Positions 23,296 to 32,453 are shown, counted from the stretch's first letter. The stretch: DNA of 64,000 bases from Streptomyces flavochromogenes (GCF_000717595.1 NZ_JNZO01000002.1:124001-188000); one strand, 5' to 3'. Program-made: numbers and translations. Notes: generated from the letters alone by a model not told the origin.

Positions 23296-24241
23296 CGGCC
23301 GGGTCCCGCCCCGCGACGATTCGGGCCATGTTCCGCAGGGGTACGGAGCCGGGGCGGAGATAGTCGCTGTGGCCGCCGGTTCCGGCGTCGAAGACCCGGG
23401 CGCCGAATTCAGGGGAGACGGGGTCGGTGCCGAAGCCGAGTTCCCCGAGGACCAGGGAGAGGCGGACGTGGGGGACATGGGCGATCCAGTCGTCCGTGCC
23501 GCGCCCGGCCCAGACGGTGGCCGCGGTGTCGAGGTCGGCGGCGCGCCCGGCGCCGGTGCCGGGGCTGCCGTAGAGCACGAGTCCGGCGACGGGGAGCCGG
23601 TCCGCGGCCTCGGCGCAGACGACGGAGCCGTACGAGTGGCACAGCAGCGTGAGGCGGGCCCGCGGTGCGGCGGTGGCCAGTTCACGGACGAAGGAGGCGA
23701 GGAGCGGGGCGGCCTCCTCGGCGCGACCGGGGGTCGTCGCGGCGGCGCTGAGGGTGGCGGGGGTCCGGTAGCCGAGCCACGCCAGGACGGCTGTCCCGCG
23801 GCCCAGTTCGCGCTGCAGTGCGGCGGCGCCGGACCGGAAGCGGTGGCTGTCGAGCCGGGTGTCCGAGCCGGGCACGAGGACGGCTATCCGGACGGCGCCG
23901 ACGAGGTCGCCGAACACCTCGACGCTGCGGCCGCCGTCTCGGCCGTCGAACGAGAGGAGTCGATGGTCCTCCCCGGCCATGGCCCGCAGGGTGGCGGCGC
24001 GTCCGTGGTCGCCGTGGGCGTCGGCCATGGCTTCGGCGGCCCGGACGGCGGAGCGGTTGGCGGCGTACCGCGCGGTGAGTTCGCCGGGCACGGCGAGCGA
24101 GAGCGGTGCGAGCGGGGCGGGGACGGGCGCGGGCACGGCGGCCGGGCCTGCCGCACCCACGGTGGGCACCGCCACGGAGGCGGCGACGAGGGCGGCGAGC
24201 AGGGTGCGGCGCAGGCGGCGGCTGCGCGGGCGGGACGCCAT
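23288..24241 (-). CDS. Secreted alpha/beta hydrolase (DUF1023-like)
   Basis: Predicted exported hydrolase of 317 residues. RSRRLRRTLLAALVAASVAVPTV is a signal peptide with an arginine-rich start. After a helical region it reads AVLVPGSDTRLDSHRF and the nucleophile elbow LLCHSYGSVVCAEA (GHSYG-type, here CHSYG). A late GHSDYLRPGS supplies a likely catalytic histidine. Start at ATG 24241, with GGAAGG nine bases upstream; an upstream in-frame ATG lacks both signals. First gene of the four-gene coupled operon. Confidence 0.87.
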   Translation of the reverse strand: MASRPRSRRLRRTLLAALVAASVAVPTVGAAGPAAVPAPVPAPLAPLSLAVPGELTARYAANRSAVRAAEAMADAHGDHGRAATLRAMAGEDHRLLSFDGRDGGRSVEVFGDLVGAVRIAVLVPGSDTRLDSHRFRSGAAALQRELGRGTAVLAWLGYRTPATLSAAATTPGRAEEAAPLLASFVRELATAAPRARLTLLCHSYGSVVCAEAADRLPVAGLVLYGSPGTGAGRAADLDTAATVWAGRGTDDWIAHVPHVRLSLVLGELGFGTDPVSPEFGARVFDAGTGGHSDYLRPGSVPLRNMARIVAGRDPADA

Positions 24242-24392
24242 GGCGTGGTCCTTCCGTACCGGGTGTCTCTCGATTCCGGTGCCGAAACTATGGATCACGC
24301 GGGGTCGTCGACGTCCCGCCAGGGGGGACACTTGCCGCGTAGCTCTGGAGTACTACGGGTATGGGGCGCCGGGGGCCCGGCCCGGCTCTTGG

Positions 24393-24429
24393 CGACGACT
24401 CCGGATCTCCACGAGATCCGGAGTCGTCG
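24393..24429 (-). terminator. Strong terminator after GlsB-like gene
   Basis: Perfect 17-bp inverted repeat with a 3-nt loop, 105 bp downstream of the leftward gene at 24534. It also insulates the four-gene operon promoter from upstream transcription. Confidence 0.85.
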
Positions 24430-24533
24430 TCACCCGGCATTGCGTCACATGAGTTTCCTGACGGGCACGTTCGGTTGCGATTCGCTCATGTCGGGGCCAC
24501 CGCGGTCGCTACGGGTGGTGGATCGTGGACGCG

Positions 24534-24794
24534 TCACCTGCGCCGGGCGAACAGGCGATAGACGGCGAGGAGGATGAGCGCCCCCACGATGGCGGCGATC
24601 CAGGTGGACAGCTCGAAGAATCCGTCGATGGAATCGACGTCGAAGACGACCTTGCCCAGCCATCCGCCGAGCAGTCCGCCGGCGATGCCGATGAGTGTGG
24701 TGACAATGATGCCGCCCGGGTCCTTTCCAGGCATCAACATCTTGGCGATGATGCCCGCGAGAAGCCCGAGGAGGATCCAAGCGAATATTCCCAT
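24534..24794 (-). CDS. GlsB/YeaQ/YmgE-family stress membrane protein
   Basis: An 86-residue transglycosylase-associated-like protein with three helices: IFAWILLGLLAGIIAKML, GIIVTTLIGIAGGLLGGWLG and TWIAAIVGALILLAVYRLFA. The PGKDPGG turn between helices 1 and 2 is the family signature. Members are small inner-membrane proteins induced by stress; no enzyme activity is established. It stands alone between a hydrolase operon and a weak hypothetical gene. Confidence 0.9.
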   Translation of the reverse strand: MGIFAWILLGLLAGIIAKMLMPGKDPGGIIVTTLIGIAGGLLGGWLGKVVFDVDSIDGFFELSTWIAAIVGALILLAVYRLFARRR

Positions 24795-24892
24795 GATTCC
24801 TTCTGTCTCCCCATGCGAATCGTTTGTCAGGGCTGTTCGTCAGTGCCGTTCGTCGCTGTGACGCGGTGACGGGACGGAGAGTGCGAACCGGA

Positions 24893-25174
24893 CTACATCT
24901 TGTGCCGAACAGCAGTCGGCAGCACGGCATGGAAGGCCCGTCGGAATGTCATCCGCACGCCCCATGCCATCAGGTGGAGCTCCCATTTCGTCAATCGCAC
25001 CAGGCTTCGGCGGACGAGGGCCCGCGGTGTCCACCGGGCGAGGACCCGGTGTCTGCCCCGTCTGCGGCTGCGGCGGCCCGCGCCGAATTTCACGGATATC
25101 TCCTCCCGGCCGCAGAGTTCTGGGAAGTCGTGTCGTCCAGGAATGGATTCCTTCGTGACTTTCGACGTCTGCAT
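24893..25174 (-). CDS. Hypothetical basic protein (uncertain)
   Basis: An open frame of 93 codons from ATG 25174, with AGAAG just upstream, giving MQTSKVTKESIPGRHDFPEL and then a very arginine-rich remainder. I recognise no family. The region is lower in GC than the surroundings and third-position bias is modest, so it may be an acquired gene or non-coding. The opposite strand is also open but has no better start. Confidence 0.3.
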   Translation of the reverse strand: MQTSKVTKESIPGRHDFPELCGREEISVKFGAGRRSRRRGRHRVLARWTPRALVRRSLVRLTKWELHLMAWGVRMTFRRAFHAVLPTAVRHKM

Positions 25175-25260
25175 GTTTCTTCTGCGCCGTCGCTTCGACT
25201 TTAAACATCGATAGCGATATCGACGGAAAGGGTCTTGTCCGGGCCGGGAGGCGCCGGACG

Positions 25261-26271
25261 TCACCCCCGTCGTGCCACGGCGTCCGGGGCGAGCGGCGGC
25301 ACGCGCTCCGACGCGGGCGGTGGTGCGGGCGGGGTGCCGTCGCCGAACGGGCGGCCACCGAGCTGCTCCCGCCCGTGCGGCGAGAGCCAGCCGCCCGGGT
25401 CCGGGCCCCGGGGGATGATCCCGGTCGGATTGATGTCGTGATGGACCACGTAGTAGTGGGCCTTGATCTGCGCGAAGTCGATCGTGTCACCGAAGCCGGG
25501 CGTCTGGAACAGGTCCCGTGCGTAGCCCCACAGGGCGGGGAGCTCGGTCAGCTTCTGCCGGTTGCACTTGAAGTGGCCGTGATAGACGGCGTCGAAGCGC
25601 ACGAGGGTCGGGAAGAGACGGATGTCGGCCTCGGTGACGGTGTCGCCGACCAGATAGCGCCGGCCGCCGAGACGTTCCTCCAGCCAGTCCAGCCGTTCCC
25701 ACAGGCGTCGGTACGCCTCGTCGTACGCCTCCTGGCTGCCGGCGAAACCGCATCGGTAGACGCCGTCGTTGATGTCCCGGTACACCTTGTCGGCCACGTC
25801 GTCGATTTCGTCGCGCCACCTTTCCGGATAGAGGTCCGGTGCGCCGTCCCGCTGATGGGCCGCCCACTCGCTGCCCAGGTCGAGCGTGATCCGCTCGAAG
25901 TCGTTGGTCACCACCCGGCCGGTGGGGATGTCGACGATCGCGGGCACGGTGATGCCGCTCGGATAGCCGGGTTCGCGCCGGTGGAACGCCTCCTCCAGCC
26001 TTTCGATGCCGAGGACGGGGTCCCGCCCGCCCGGGTCGAGATGGAAGGACCAACTGCGCTCGTCGTGGAGGGGCCCGGCGATCCCCATCGAGAGCACGTC
26101 CTCCAGGCCCATCAGGCGTCGGACGATGGCGCTCCGGTTCGCCCACGGGCACGCCCGGGCGATGACCAGGCGGTAGCGCCCGGGTTCCACGGGATAGCCG
26201 TCCCGCCCGTCGGCCGTGATCCGGGTCGTGATGTACGTGCGGTCACGCTCGTAGGAGCCGCTGCCGGTCAT
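25261..26271 (-). CDS. Glutathionyl-hydroquinone reductase-like GST (ECM4/YqjG family)
   Basis: Xi-class glutathione transferase relative of 336 residues. The catalytic motif RACPWANR occurs near residue 38, followed by DPVLGIERLEEAFHRREPGY, TVPAIVDIPTGRVVTND and the C-terminal helical domain with VGDTVTEADIRLFPTLVRFD and NINPTGI-like HHDINPTGIIPRGPD. In glutathione users these reduce glutathionyl-hydroquinones through the Cys; actinomycetes lack glutathione, so mycothiol is the likely thiol (inference). Start at ATG 26271; an earlier frame opening is less likely. The C-terminus carries a Pro-rich tail. Confidence 0.9.
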   Translation of the reverse strand: MTGSGSYERDRTYITTRITADGRDGYPVEPGRYRLVIARACPWANRSAIVRRLMGLEDVLSMGIAGPLHDERSWSFHLDPGGRDPVLGIERLEEAFHRREPGYPSGITVPAIVDIPTGRVVTNDFERITLDLGSEWAAHQRDGAPDLYPERWRDEIDDVADKVYRDINDGVYRCGFAGSQEAYDEAYRRLWERLDWLEERLGGRRYLVGDTVTEADIRLFPTLVRFDAVYHGHFKCNRQKLTELPALWGYARDLFQTPGFGDTIDFAQIKAHYYVVHHDINPTGIIPRGPDPGGWLSPHGREQLGGRPFGDGTPPAPPPASERVPPLAPDAVARRG

Positions 26272-26518
26272 CGTTCCGACCCTTCGTCGTGCCTCGGTCC
26301 GGGAGCCGTCGTCAGGCCGACGGCTTCGTCGCGCACGGGCTCCCTGCGCCCCGCATGCCGGTTCATCTCGGCTCATGAGGGTCCCGCACCAGGGCGTCCG
26401 GCTCCCTCGCCAGGGGGAGCGGGTGAGCCCGGCGGCCGCCTACCGCCCCTCATGAGGAGATCTGCCATCGGCCGTGTACAGGCGGGTACCCGCGCCGGCC
26501 CGTACTACGCCCGCCGCA

Positions 26519-26568
26519 TCACGTCTGACGGCGCCACCACCCGAGGGTGGTGGCGCCGTCAGACGTGA
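26519..26568 (-). terminator. Exceptionally long hairpin terminator after subtilase gene
   Basis: Perfect 24-bp inverted repeat with a 2-nt centre, 71 bp downstream of the leftward subtilase gene. It would also block read-through in the other direction. Confidence 0.85.
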
Positions 26569-26639
26569 ACGCCTGGGAACGGTGTCACGCGGTGCAGCGG
26601 TTGAGCACTGTCACGCGGGCAACGGTCGGCAGGGCGGCG

Positions 26640-29600
26640 TCACTTGCCGATCCACGCGTTGTGGACGGTCAGCGTCGACGTGTTGCCCTGCTTGTCCTTG
26701 ACCACGGCGGAGAGTGAGATCCCGCTGTCCTTCGCCGGACTCTTCACGAAGATCGCGCCGTTCCGGACCGGCACGCGCTGCCAGGTCTTCCCGTTGTCGT
26801 AACTCACGGAGATGTCAAGAGACTTGAGATTCCTGCCGGCCGCGGAGCCCTGCACGGTCACCGGGACGACGACCGGAGCGTGCTCCGGAGCGCGCGAGGT
26901 GAGGTCGACGGGGGCGGAGAAACGGACCGTGGACACCGGCAGCGCGGTGGTGGCCGTGACCTGCTTCGAGCGGAACGTGAAGCCGGTGTCGACCCGCGTG
27001 GAGGCGGCGGCGAGCTGCGCCGAACGCTCCACGGAGGTCACCAGCCGGTACTCGGCGTCGGAGCCGTCGACCGTGAAGGGCTCCGAACCGGTCAGCGGGT
27101 CCTCGTTCTCGGCGACCTTGACGCCGTCGCGGTACAGCGTCGACGTGGCCGAGGTGGACGGGGAGTACCCCGAGTGTCCCTTGCCGTCGGCGAACAGCGG
27201 CAGCGAGCCGACGAGCCGCTGCTCTCCCGTCGCCGGGTCGGGAGCGGTGCGGAACACGCCCGCGTTCCCGCCGAGGAGCGGGCCGAAGACGCCCGTGCCG
27301 AAGGTCTCCCGGTACGTCCGACCGGCTTCGTAACGCTTCGGCCGGGCCATCTCCCAGCTGCCCTCGAAGGTCGGGTAGCCCCACGTGTCGGGCTCTCCCA
27401 CCTGGTCGAACCTGGTGAGCCACTCGACGTCGTCGGCGGTGGAGACGTAGAAGGTGCGTGTGCCCGGCGCCGGCTGCAGGTCGAAGAAGCCGTTGCCCTC
27501 GGGTGCGCCCGGGATGCGGGCGAAGGGGGAGACGACGGCGGACTTCCCGGGGGCGGAGGCGCCGAGGCCGACCTTGAGCGTGGCCAGCTCGTTCGCCTTC
27601 ACGTGCTTGGTGTAGCCGGTCGAGACCTTGCTGGTCGGGCCGCCGAAGGCCACCGAGTACTGGCTGGTGGCGTCCTTGAGGAAGTGCGCGTCCCAGGTCT
27701 GCAACAGTGAGCCGTCGGTGACGGCCGGACCCAGGTGGGCGGTGCGGAAGCCGGTGAAGCTCCGGAGGACCCAGCCGTTGCCGACGCGGCCGATGTCGGT
27801 GCCGCCGAGCTCGTAGTACGTGCCTCCGGAGTCCACCGAGTCGATGCCTGGCACGGTGAGGTCCACCGGCCTGGTGGTGCGTGCGTCGGCGGTGACGGTG
27901 GTGTCGCCGGAGATCTCCAGCTTCGGCTGGGCGATCCAGTCGGTGCCCTTGGTGTAGTCCGACGGGTCCTGGTAGACGGCCGTGTTGAAGGTGTACGTGC
28001 CCTTGGGGACCCGGACGGTGTGGCTGCCCGGCTCGTTGCCGATACGGATCATGAAGCCGGCGGCGGGGCCGCCGACGCCGATCAGCGAGCTGTCGAAGTT
28101 CTGGGCGTCGGCCCCGTCGCGGCCGACGGCCCGGACCGTGACGTCGTACGACTCCGCCTCGCGGACGGCCACCGCGGCCGTGCGGACGGACTGGCCCGCG
28201 GCGGTGGCGGTGACGTAGCCGGAGTAGCTGCCGTCGGCGTCGCCGATCCGGGTGTCGGCGGTCAGGTCGACCTCGGCCCGGCCGCCGGCGGGCACGGTCA
28301 CCTTGTCGGCGCCGAGCGTGAGGAATCCGGCCGGGGCCGGCTCGCCCTTCGGGTCGAGCGTGGCGACCGACAGGTCGAGGGTGACGTCGGTGGCCCCGAG
28401 GTTGCGGTAGGCGACCTTACGGGTGAGGGGCCGGTCGTCGGCGTGCGGCCACCGCGCCGTGCCGAAGTTCAGCGACACCGGTTCGGCGACGACGCTCTGG
28501 GCCAGTGCCCTGTCGACCTGGACGCGGCCGGAGCCCTGCTGGAAGGCGGTGTAGGCGCCACCCTTGGTGGATGCGGTCAGCGCGCCCTTGAGCTCGGTGG
28601 ACTTCCAGTCCGGATGACGCTGCTTCAGGATCGCCGCCGCGCCCGCGACGTGCGGGGTGGCCATGGAGGTGCCGTCCAGCTGCAGATATCCCGGAGCGGG
28701 GTGCGGGGTGCCGGGGCGCAGGTCGATCGCGCTGCCCGCCGCGGCGGCCGCGGCGATGGCCACGCCGGGCGCGGTCACGTCCGGCTTGACGCCGCCGTCA
28801 CCGACGCGCGGGCCGGTGCTGGAGAAGGCCGCGAGGCGGTCGTCCTTGTCGACGGCGCCGACGGTCAGCGCGGCGTCCGCGCTTCCCGGCGAGCCCACCG
28901 TCGAGGCGCCGTCCTCGCCCTCGTTGCCCGCGGCTATGGCGAACAGGATCCCCTTCTCGGCGGACAGCCGGTCGACCGCCGCCTCCAGCGGGTCGACGCC
29001 GGGGCTGTCGGGGCCGCCGAGGCTGAGGTTGACCACGTCGGCGCCCTCGGCGGCGGCCCACTCCATGCCGGCGAGGACGGCGGAGTCGTCACCGAAGCCG
29101 TTGTCGTCGAGGACCTTGCCGCTGATCACCTTGGCACCGGGGGCGACGCCCCTGAACCGGCCGCCGGACTTGGCGCCCGTGCCCACGGCGATCGAGGCGA
29201 CGTGGGTGCCGTGTCCGACGCGGTCCACGGCGTCGGCGGAGGACGAGAAGTTCTTCTCGCCGACGACCTGGGCGCTGAGGTCGTCATGGGTCTTGTCGAC
29301 GCCGGTGTCGAGGACGGCGATCTTGACGCCGGTGCCGTCGTACCCGGACGCCCACGCCTTGTCGGCGCCGATCTGCCGGACGCTGCGGTCCAGGCTCGCG
29401 GCCCGCACCCCGTCCAGCCACACCTTGCCGATGCCGGATGCGGTGGCCCGCAGGCCGCTGCTCCGGCGGTCGGTCAGCGCCTCCCACACTTTGGCGACGT
29501 CGTCCGGGGAGGTACGGACGGCGTCCGCGTCGAGGGTCGGGAACGTCCGCCGTACCTGGGTGTCGCCGGCCGCGCGCACCTCGGCCCGCGCGGCGCCGGC

Positions 29601-29993
29601 GCCCCCCTCGTACTGCACGATCAGCTTGAGCCCGTCCCGATGGCTCTCGCGCAGCCGCGTGTCGGTGAGCACGTCGAGGTCGAAGAGCCGCTGGTCCAGC
29701 TTGCCGGCGGCTATCAGGCGCTGGGCGTCGCTGGGCACGACCAGCGTGCGGTGCTCGGTGCGCTGCACCTGTACGGGTATGTGCTCACGGCCTCGGGCGG
29801 GCTCGAAGCCCACCATCCGGCCCTCGGCGTTCACCACCACGCGGTCGCCGGTGACGAGCGGGATCCGCTGGTCGCCGCCGGGGCGCGCGGTGTCGGGTGT
29901 GGCCGTGGCGGGGCCGGTCATGCCTGCCACCAGGGCCACGGATGTGGCCGCTGCGATGGTGAAGGCGCGTGCTCTCTTCACATGTGGGCGCAA
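26640..29993 (-). CDS. Secreted S8 family serine peptidase (subtilisin-like)
   Basis: Exported multidomain subtilase of 1117 residues. Signal peptide MRPHVKRARAFTIAAATSVA, cut near TGPATATPD; an I9-like propeptide region (about 45-200); then the S8 domain with catalytic D229 (AVLDTGVD), H261 (VGHGTHVAS), oxyanion N357 (AAGNEGE) and S443 (DGTSMATPHVAG). About 600 residues follow, with Fn3/Ig-like beta-sandwich segments, a pattern of large streptomycete subtilases that process extracellular proteins. No membrane anchor or cell-wall motif is seen at the end. Apparently transcribed alone, with a long terminator behind it. Confidence 0.95.
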   Translation of the reverse strand: MRPHVKRARAFTIAAATSVALVAGMTGPATATPDTARPGGDQRIPLVTGDRVVVNAEGRMVGFEPARGREHIPVQVQRTEHRTLVVPSDAQRLIAAGKLDQRLFDLDVLTDTRLRESHRDGLKLIVQYEGGAGAARAEVRAAGDTQVRRTFPTLDADAVRTSPDDVAKVWEALTDRRSSGLRATASGIGKVWLDGVRAASLDRSVRQIGADKAWASGYDGTGVKIAVLDTGVDKTHDDLSAQVVGEKNFSSSADAVDRVGHGTHVASIAVGTGAKSGGRFRGVAPGAKVISGKVLDDNGFGDDSAVLAGMEWAAAEGADVVNLSLGGPDSPGVDPLEAAVDRLSAEKGILFAIAAGNEGEDGASTVGSPGSADAALTVGAVDKDDRLAAFSSTGPRVGDGGVKPDVTAPGVAIAAAAAAGSAIDLRPGTPHPAPGYLQLDGTSMATPHVAGAAAILKQRHPDWKSTELKGALTASTKGGAYTAFQQGSGRVQVDRALAQSVVAEPVSLNFGTARWPHADDRPLTRKVAYRNLGATDVTLDLSVATLDPKGEPAPAGFLTLGADKVTVPAGGRAEVDLTADTRIGDADGSYSGYVTATAAGQSVRTAAVAVREAESYDVTVRAVGRDGADAQNFDSSLIGVGGPAAGFMIRIGNEPGSHTVRVPKGTYTFNTAVYQDPSDYTKGTDWIAQPKLEISGDTTVTADARTTRPVDLTVPGIDSVDSGGTYYELGGTDIGRVGNGWVLRSFTGFRTAHLGPAVTDGSLLQTWDAHFLKDATSQYSVAFGGPTSKVSTGYTKHVKANELATLKVGLGASAPGKSAVVSPFARIPGAPEGNGFFDLQPAPGTRTFYVSTADDVEWLTRFDQVGEPDTWGYPTFEGSWEMARPKRYEAGRTYRETFGTGVFGPLLGGNAGVFRTAPDPATGEQRLVGSLPLFADGKGHSGYSPSTSATSTLYRDGVKVAENEDPLTGSEPFTVDGSDAEYRLVTSVERSAQLAAASTRVDTGFTFRSKQVTATTALPVSTVRFSAPVDLTSRAPEHAPVVVPVTVQGSAAGRNLKSLDISVSYDNGKTWQRVPVRNGAIFVKSPAKDSGISLSAVVKDKQGNTSTLTVHNAWIGK

Positions 29994-30399
29994 GTCTCCC
30001 CCAGGAGCTCGGGATGAGGTCGATCGGTCGGTTCCGGCCGGGACGCAACGACGCCCGCCAACCGGTCAGCGCAGTATGTGAGCTGATCAACGGCGGTGCG
30101 GGCGTGGGGGATTGGGCGGCGTGGTTTCCGGCCAGCGGGAAGGCCCCGAGTGCGATGGGGCCACGACGGCTCCGTGACGGCACCGTGACGGCCGGACGAT
30201 CCTTGTGCGACAGCGGGGCCCCCGCCCCCTCCGCTTCGCAGTCCCCGCCGACCTTCCGGACACCACCGCACGCGCGGTCGGAGCGCCTCCCTCCCCTTGG
30301 CCGTATCCGCACCCCGGGGGAAAGGACTTCCCCCAGGGCACGGGACCCGGCCGGCGCCGCGCGGTCGCCGGGTGGAGCGGTCGACGCGGTGCGGTGCGG
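29994..30399. other. 406-bp intergenic region, no supported gene
   Basis: Lies upstream of the subtilase gene and downstream of the leftward serine hydrolase homologue. GC-rich and without a convincing coding frame, perfect palindrome or T-tailed hairpin. The subtilase promoter must lie here, but I cannot point to it. Confidence 0.5.
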
Positions 30400-31641
30400 T
30401 CAGCCGAAGTCGGGGATCGGGTGGTCCGGGGCGAGGGTCGCGGCGATGCGCTGGGCGATGGTGTGGGCGCTGTGGCCGGCCTGGGCGGTGGGGCCGTTCG
30501 TGGTCGAGACGGCGATGGCCAGGCGCTTCGCCGGGAGGTAGGCCTGGGAGGCGGAGTAGCCGAAGAACAGCGGGTGCTGCGCGATCCAGTCGCCCAGGAT
30601 CAGCACGCCCATGCCGTAGTGGGTGGCTTCGGTGTTCGGGAGGCAGACCGTCGCGGGGCACGTCTTGGTCGGGTGGCCCAGGCCGACCGTTCCCGGGTTC
30701 AGGAGTTCCCGGTACGAGGCCGGGGACACCAGTTCTCCCGAGCCGATGCCGGCGGCCGAGCGGGCCAGGTCGCAGATGTCGGTGGTCTGCACCGCGCCGG
30801 GGGCCGTGGTCCACGAGGGGTTCCAGAAGGTGGACTCCTCGTACGTCCCCCGGTCGGCGGTGAAGGCGTGCAGGACGGGCTCGGGGATCTCGGGAGTGAA
30901 GCTGTTGCGGGTCTCGCGCAGTCCGAGGGGGCGCAGGACCTCGTGCCGGAGCAGGACGTCGAGGCGGGTGCCGGTGATCTTCTCCAGGGCGGTGCCGAGC
31001 AGGACGAAGTTCGCGTGCGAGTAACTCCAGTTGGTGCCCGGCTCGTACCACCGCGGACGGCTCGTCGAGATGGCGACCAGTTCCCTGGCCGTCCACTGGC
31101 GGAACGGGTTCGCGTAGACGCTCTCGCCGAACCCGGCGGCGGTGACGTAGTCGACGAGCCCGGTGGTGGAGGCCGCGAGCATCCGCAGAGTGATCCTGTC
31201 GCCGCCCTTGAGGTCGGGCAGCCAGCGGGACACCGGGTCGTCGAGACGGACCGCGCCCTGGTCGACCAGGCGCAGCAGCGCGGTGCCCATGTAGCTGATC
31301 GCGATGTTGCCGTTCCGGAAGTGCATGGCGGGGGCGGCCGGCACGCCCGTCATCGACTCGCCGAGCGCGGTGGTGACGATCTCGCGGTCGGCGGCCGTGA
31401 CCCGCACGATCACGGACTTGAGGCCCATCTCCGCCTTGGCCCGCTCGGCGATCCGGAGGACGTCGCGCGCCGGGCCGCGGTCGGGAAGCCGCGAGGCGAC
31501 GCAGGGACGGCGGTCGTGGCCGCCGCCGGCGGGGTCGCCCACGGCCGTGACGGGAGAGCCGAGCGCGAGGAGCGCGGTGACCGCGGTGACCGCGGTGACC
31601 GCGGCGAGGCGGGACCGGAAGGGGGAACGGGCTGATCTCAT
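30400..31641 (-). CDS. Class C beta-lactamase fold protein lacking catalytic motifs
   Basis: A 413-residue exported protein of the serine beta-lactamase/D-alanyl-D-alanine carboxypeptidase fold. The signal peptide contains a repeated AVTAVTAVTA. The fold is clear from GTALLRLVDQGAVRLDDPVS, RITLRMLAASTTGL and PGTNWSYSHANFVLLG. However, the S-x-x-K site aligns with N112-I-A-I115, the Y-x-N motif is Y207-S-H209, and the H-x-G region near the end reads FFGYSASQAY. All three catalytic elements are therefore replaced, and the protein is probably not a classical acyl-serine enzyme. Binding or scaffold roles are possible. Confidence 0.88.
   Translation of the reverse strand: MRSARSPFRSRLAAVTAVTAVTALLALGSPVTAVGDPAGGGHDRRPCVASRLPDRGPARDVLRIAERAKAEMGLKSVIVRVTAADREIVTTALGESMTGVPAAPAMHFRNGNIAISYMGTALLRLVDQGAVRLDDPVSRWLPDLKGGDRITLRMLAASTTGLVDYVTAAGFGESVYANPFRQWTARELVAISTSRPRWYEPGTNWSYSHANFVLLGTALEKITGTRLDVLLRHEVLRPLGLRETRNSFTPEIPEPVLHAFTADRGTYEESTFWNPSWTTAPGAVQTTDICDLARSAAGIGSGELVSPASYRELLNPGTVGLGHPTKTCPATVCLPNTEATHYGMGVLILGDWIAQHPLFFGYSASQAYLPAKRLAIAVSTTNGPTAQAGHSAHTIAQRIAATLAPDHPIPDFG
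31574..31600. repeat. 9-bp tandem repeat in signal peptide codons
   Basis: Three exact copies of GCGGTGACC, encoding the AVT units in the hydrophobic core of the signal peptide of the gene above. Copy number changes would lengthen or shorten the core in frame. Confidence 0.8.
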
Positions 31642-31729
31642 GGCGGGAGTATTGGCCGGGGCATACCCGCTCGGGGGCGGAGGAGCCGCCGACCCGCACC
31701 AATGTCACCCGTCAGGCCCGCGCGCGGGC

Positions 31730-31882
31730 GGTCTGCCCGGAGGATGGCCCTCGTGCGGGCGGTCTGCGCGGCGGATGGTCTGCCCGGAGGCTGGTCGGCC
31801 CGGCGGGCGGTCTGCCCGGAGGATGGCCATCGCCCGGACGGTCTGCCCGGTGGTTGACCTGCCCGGCGGACGGTCTGCCCGG
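31730..31882. repeat. Degenerate ~32/16-bp repeat array
   Basis: GGTCTGCCCGG or a one-base variant begins at 31730, 31761, 31777, 31809, 31840 and 31872, with GCGGAC/GGATGGC spacers; the period is about 32 bp with one 16-bp step. It fills the gap between the starts/ends of two leftward genes. No coding role is apparent. Confidence 0.75.
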
Positions 31883-31922
31883 CGGACGGGAGGGACTGTG
31901 GTCTCCGCCTGCGTCCCCCGCC

Positions 31923-32453
31923 TCAGGTCCGGGGGGTGTCGGTGCCCGCGGGTGCGTCCGCGCCCGTGGTCGCGTCCGCGCCGGCCGTCAGCCAGGAGCC
32001 GACACCCGGGAGCGCCTCCGGCCCGCTCTCGCCCTCCACCGTCGCGACGAGATCGGCGATCGTGGTGCCCGCGAGTGAGGCCCTCCACGCGGCTTCCGCG
32101 GCTCCCATCGCGCGGGCGATGGGGCAGGCCCTGGTGCACTTCTCCGGTGGGGTCGCCAGCGGTCCGCGCTGCCGGATCTCGGTGCAGACGAACGCCGGAT
32201 CGGGCCCGTCGACGGCCTGCACGACGTCGAGCAGGGTGATCTCGGCGGCCTCTCTGGTCAGCACGTATCCGCCGGTCTTCCCCTGCACGGAGCGCACGAG
32301 ACCGGCCCGCGACAGTGCCTGCATCTGCTTGGCCAGGTAGCTCGGCGACACGTCGTGCAGCTGCGCGAGGCGGGCCGCCGGCACCGGTCGGCTCGCGGCC
32401 GTGAGCACCACACAGCAGTGGAGCGCCCACTCCACACCACCGGACAGTTTCAT
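31923..32453 (-). CDS. Rrf2-family transcriptional regulator
   Basis: A 176-residue winged-helix regulator: MKLSGGVEWALHCCVVLTAA at the start, the recognition region VSPSYLAKQMQALSRAGLV, and the wing VQGKTGGYVLTREAAEITL. Three cysteines (FVCTEI and EKCTRACPI) lie where NsrR/IscR/RsrR-type proteins bind an iron-sulfur cluster, so it may sense redox or NO. The C-terminus is a low-complexity Ala/Thr/Asp/Gly tail beyond the usual length. Divergent from an NmrA-like gene; two identical dyads between them are the likely operators. Confidence 0.92.
   Translation of the reverse strand: MKLSGGVEWALHCCVVLTAASRPVPAARLAQLHDVSPSYLAKQMQALSRAGLVRSVQGKTGGYVLTREAAEITLLDVVQAVDGPDPAFVCTEIRQRGPLATPPEKCTRACPIARAMGAAEAAWRASLAGTTIADLVATVEGESGPEALPGVGSWLTAGADATTGADAPAGTDTPRT

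Noticed and set aside
27735..30017. 760-codon rightward frame opposite the subtilase
   Set aside because: Low-complexity composition and no motifs; the subtilase on the other strand has its full catalytic triad.
31730..31882. CRISPR array
   Set aside because: Repeats are only 11 bp with related spacers, and no cas genes are near.
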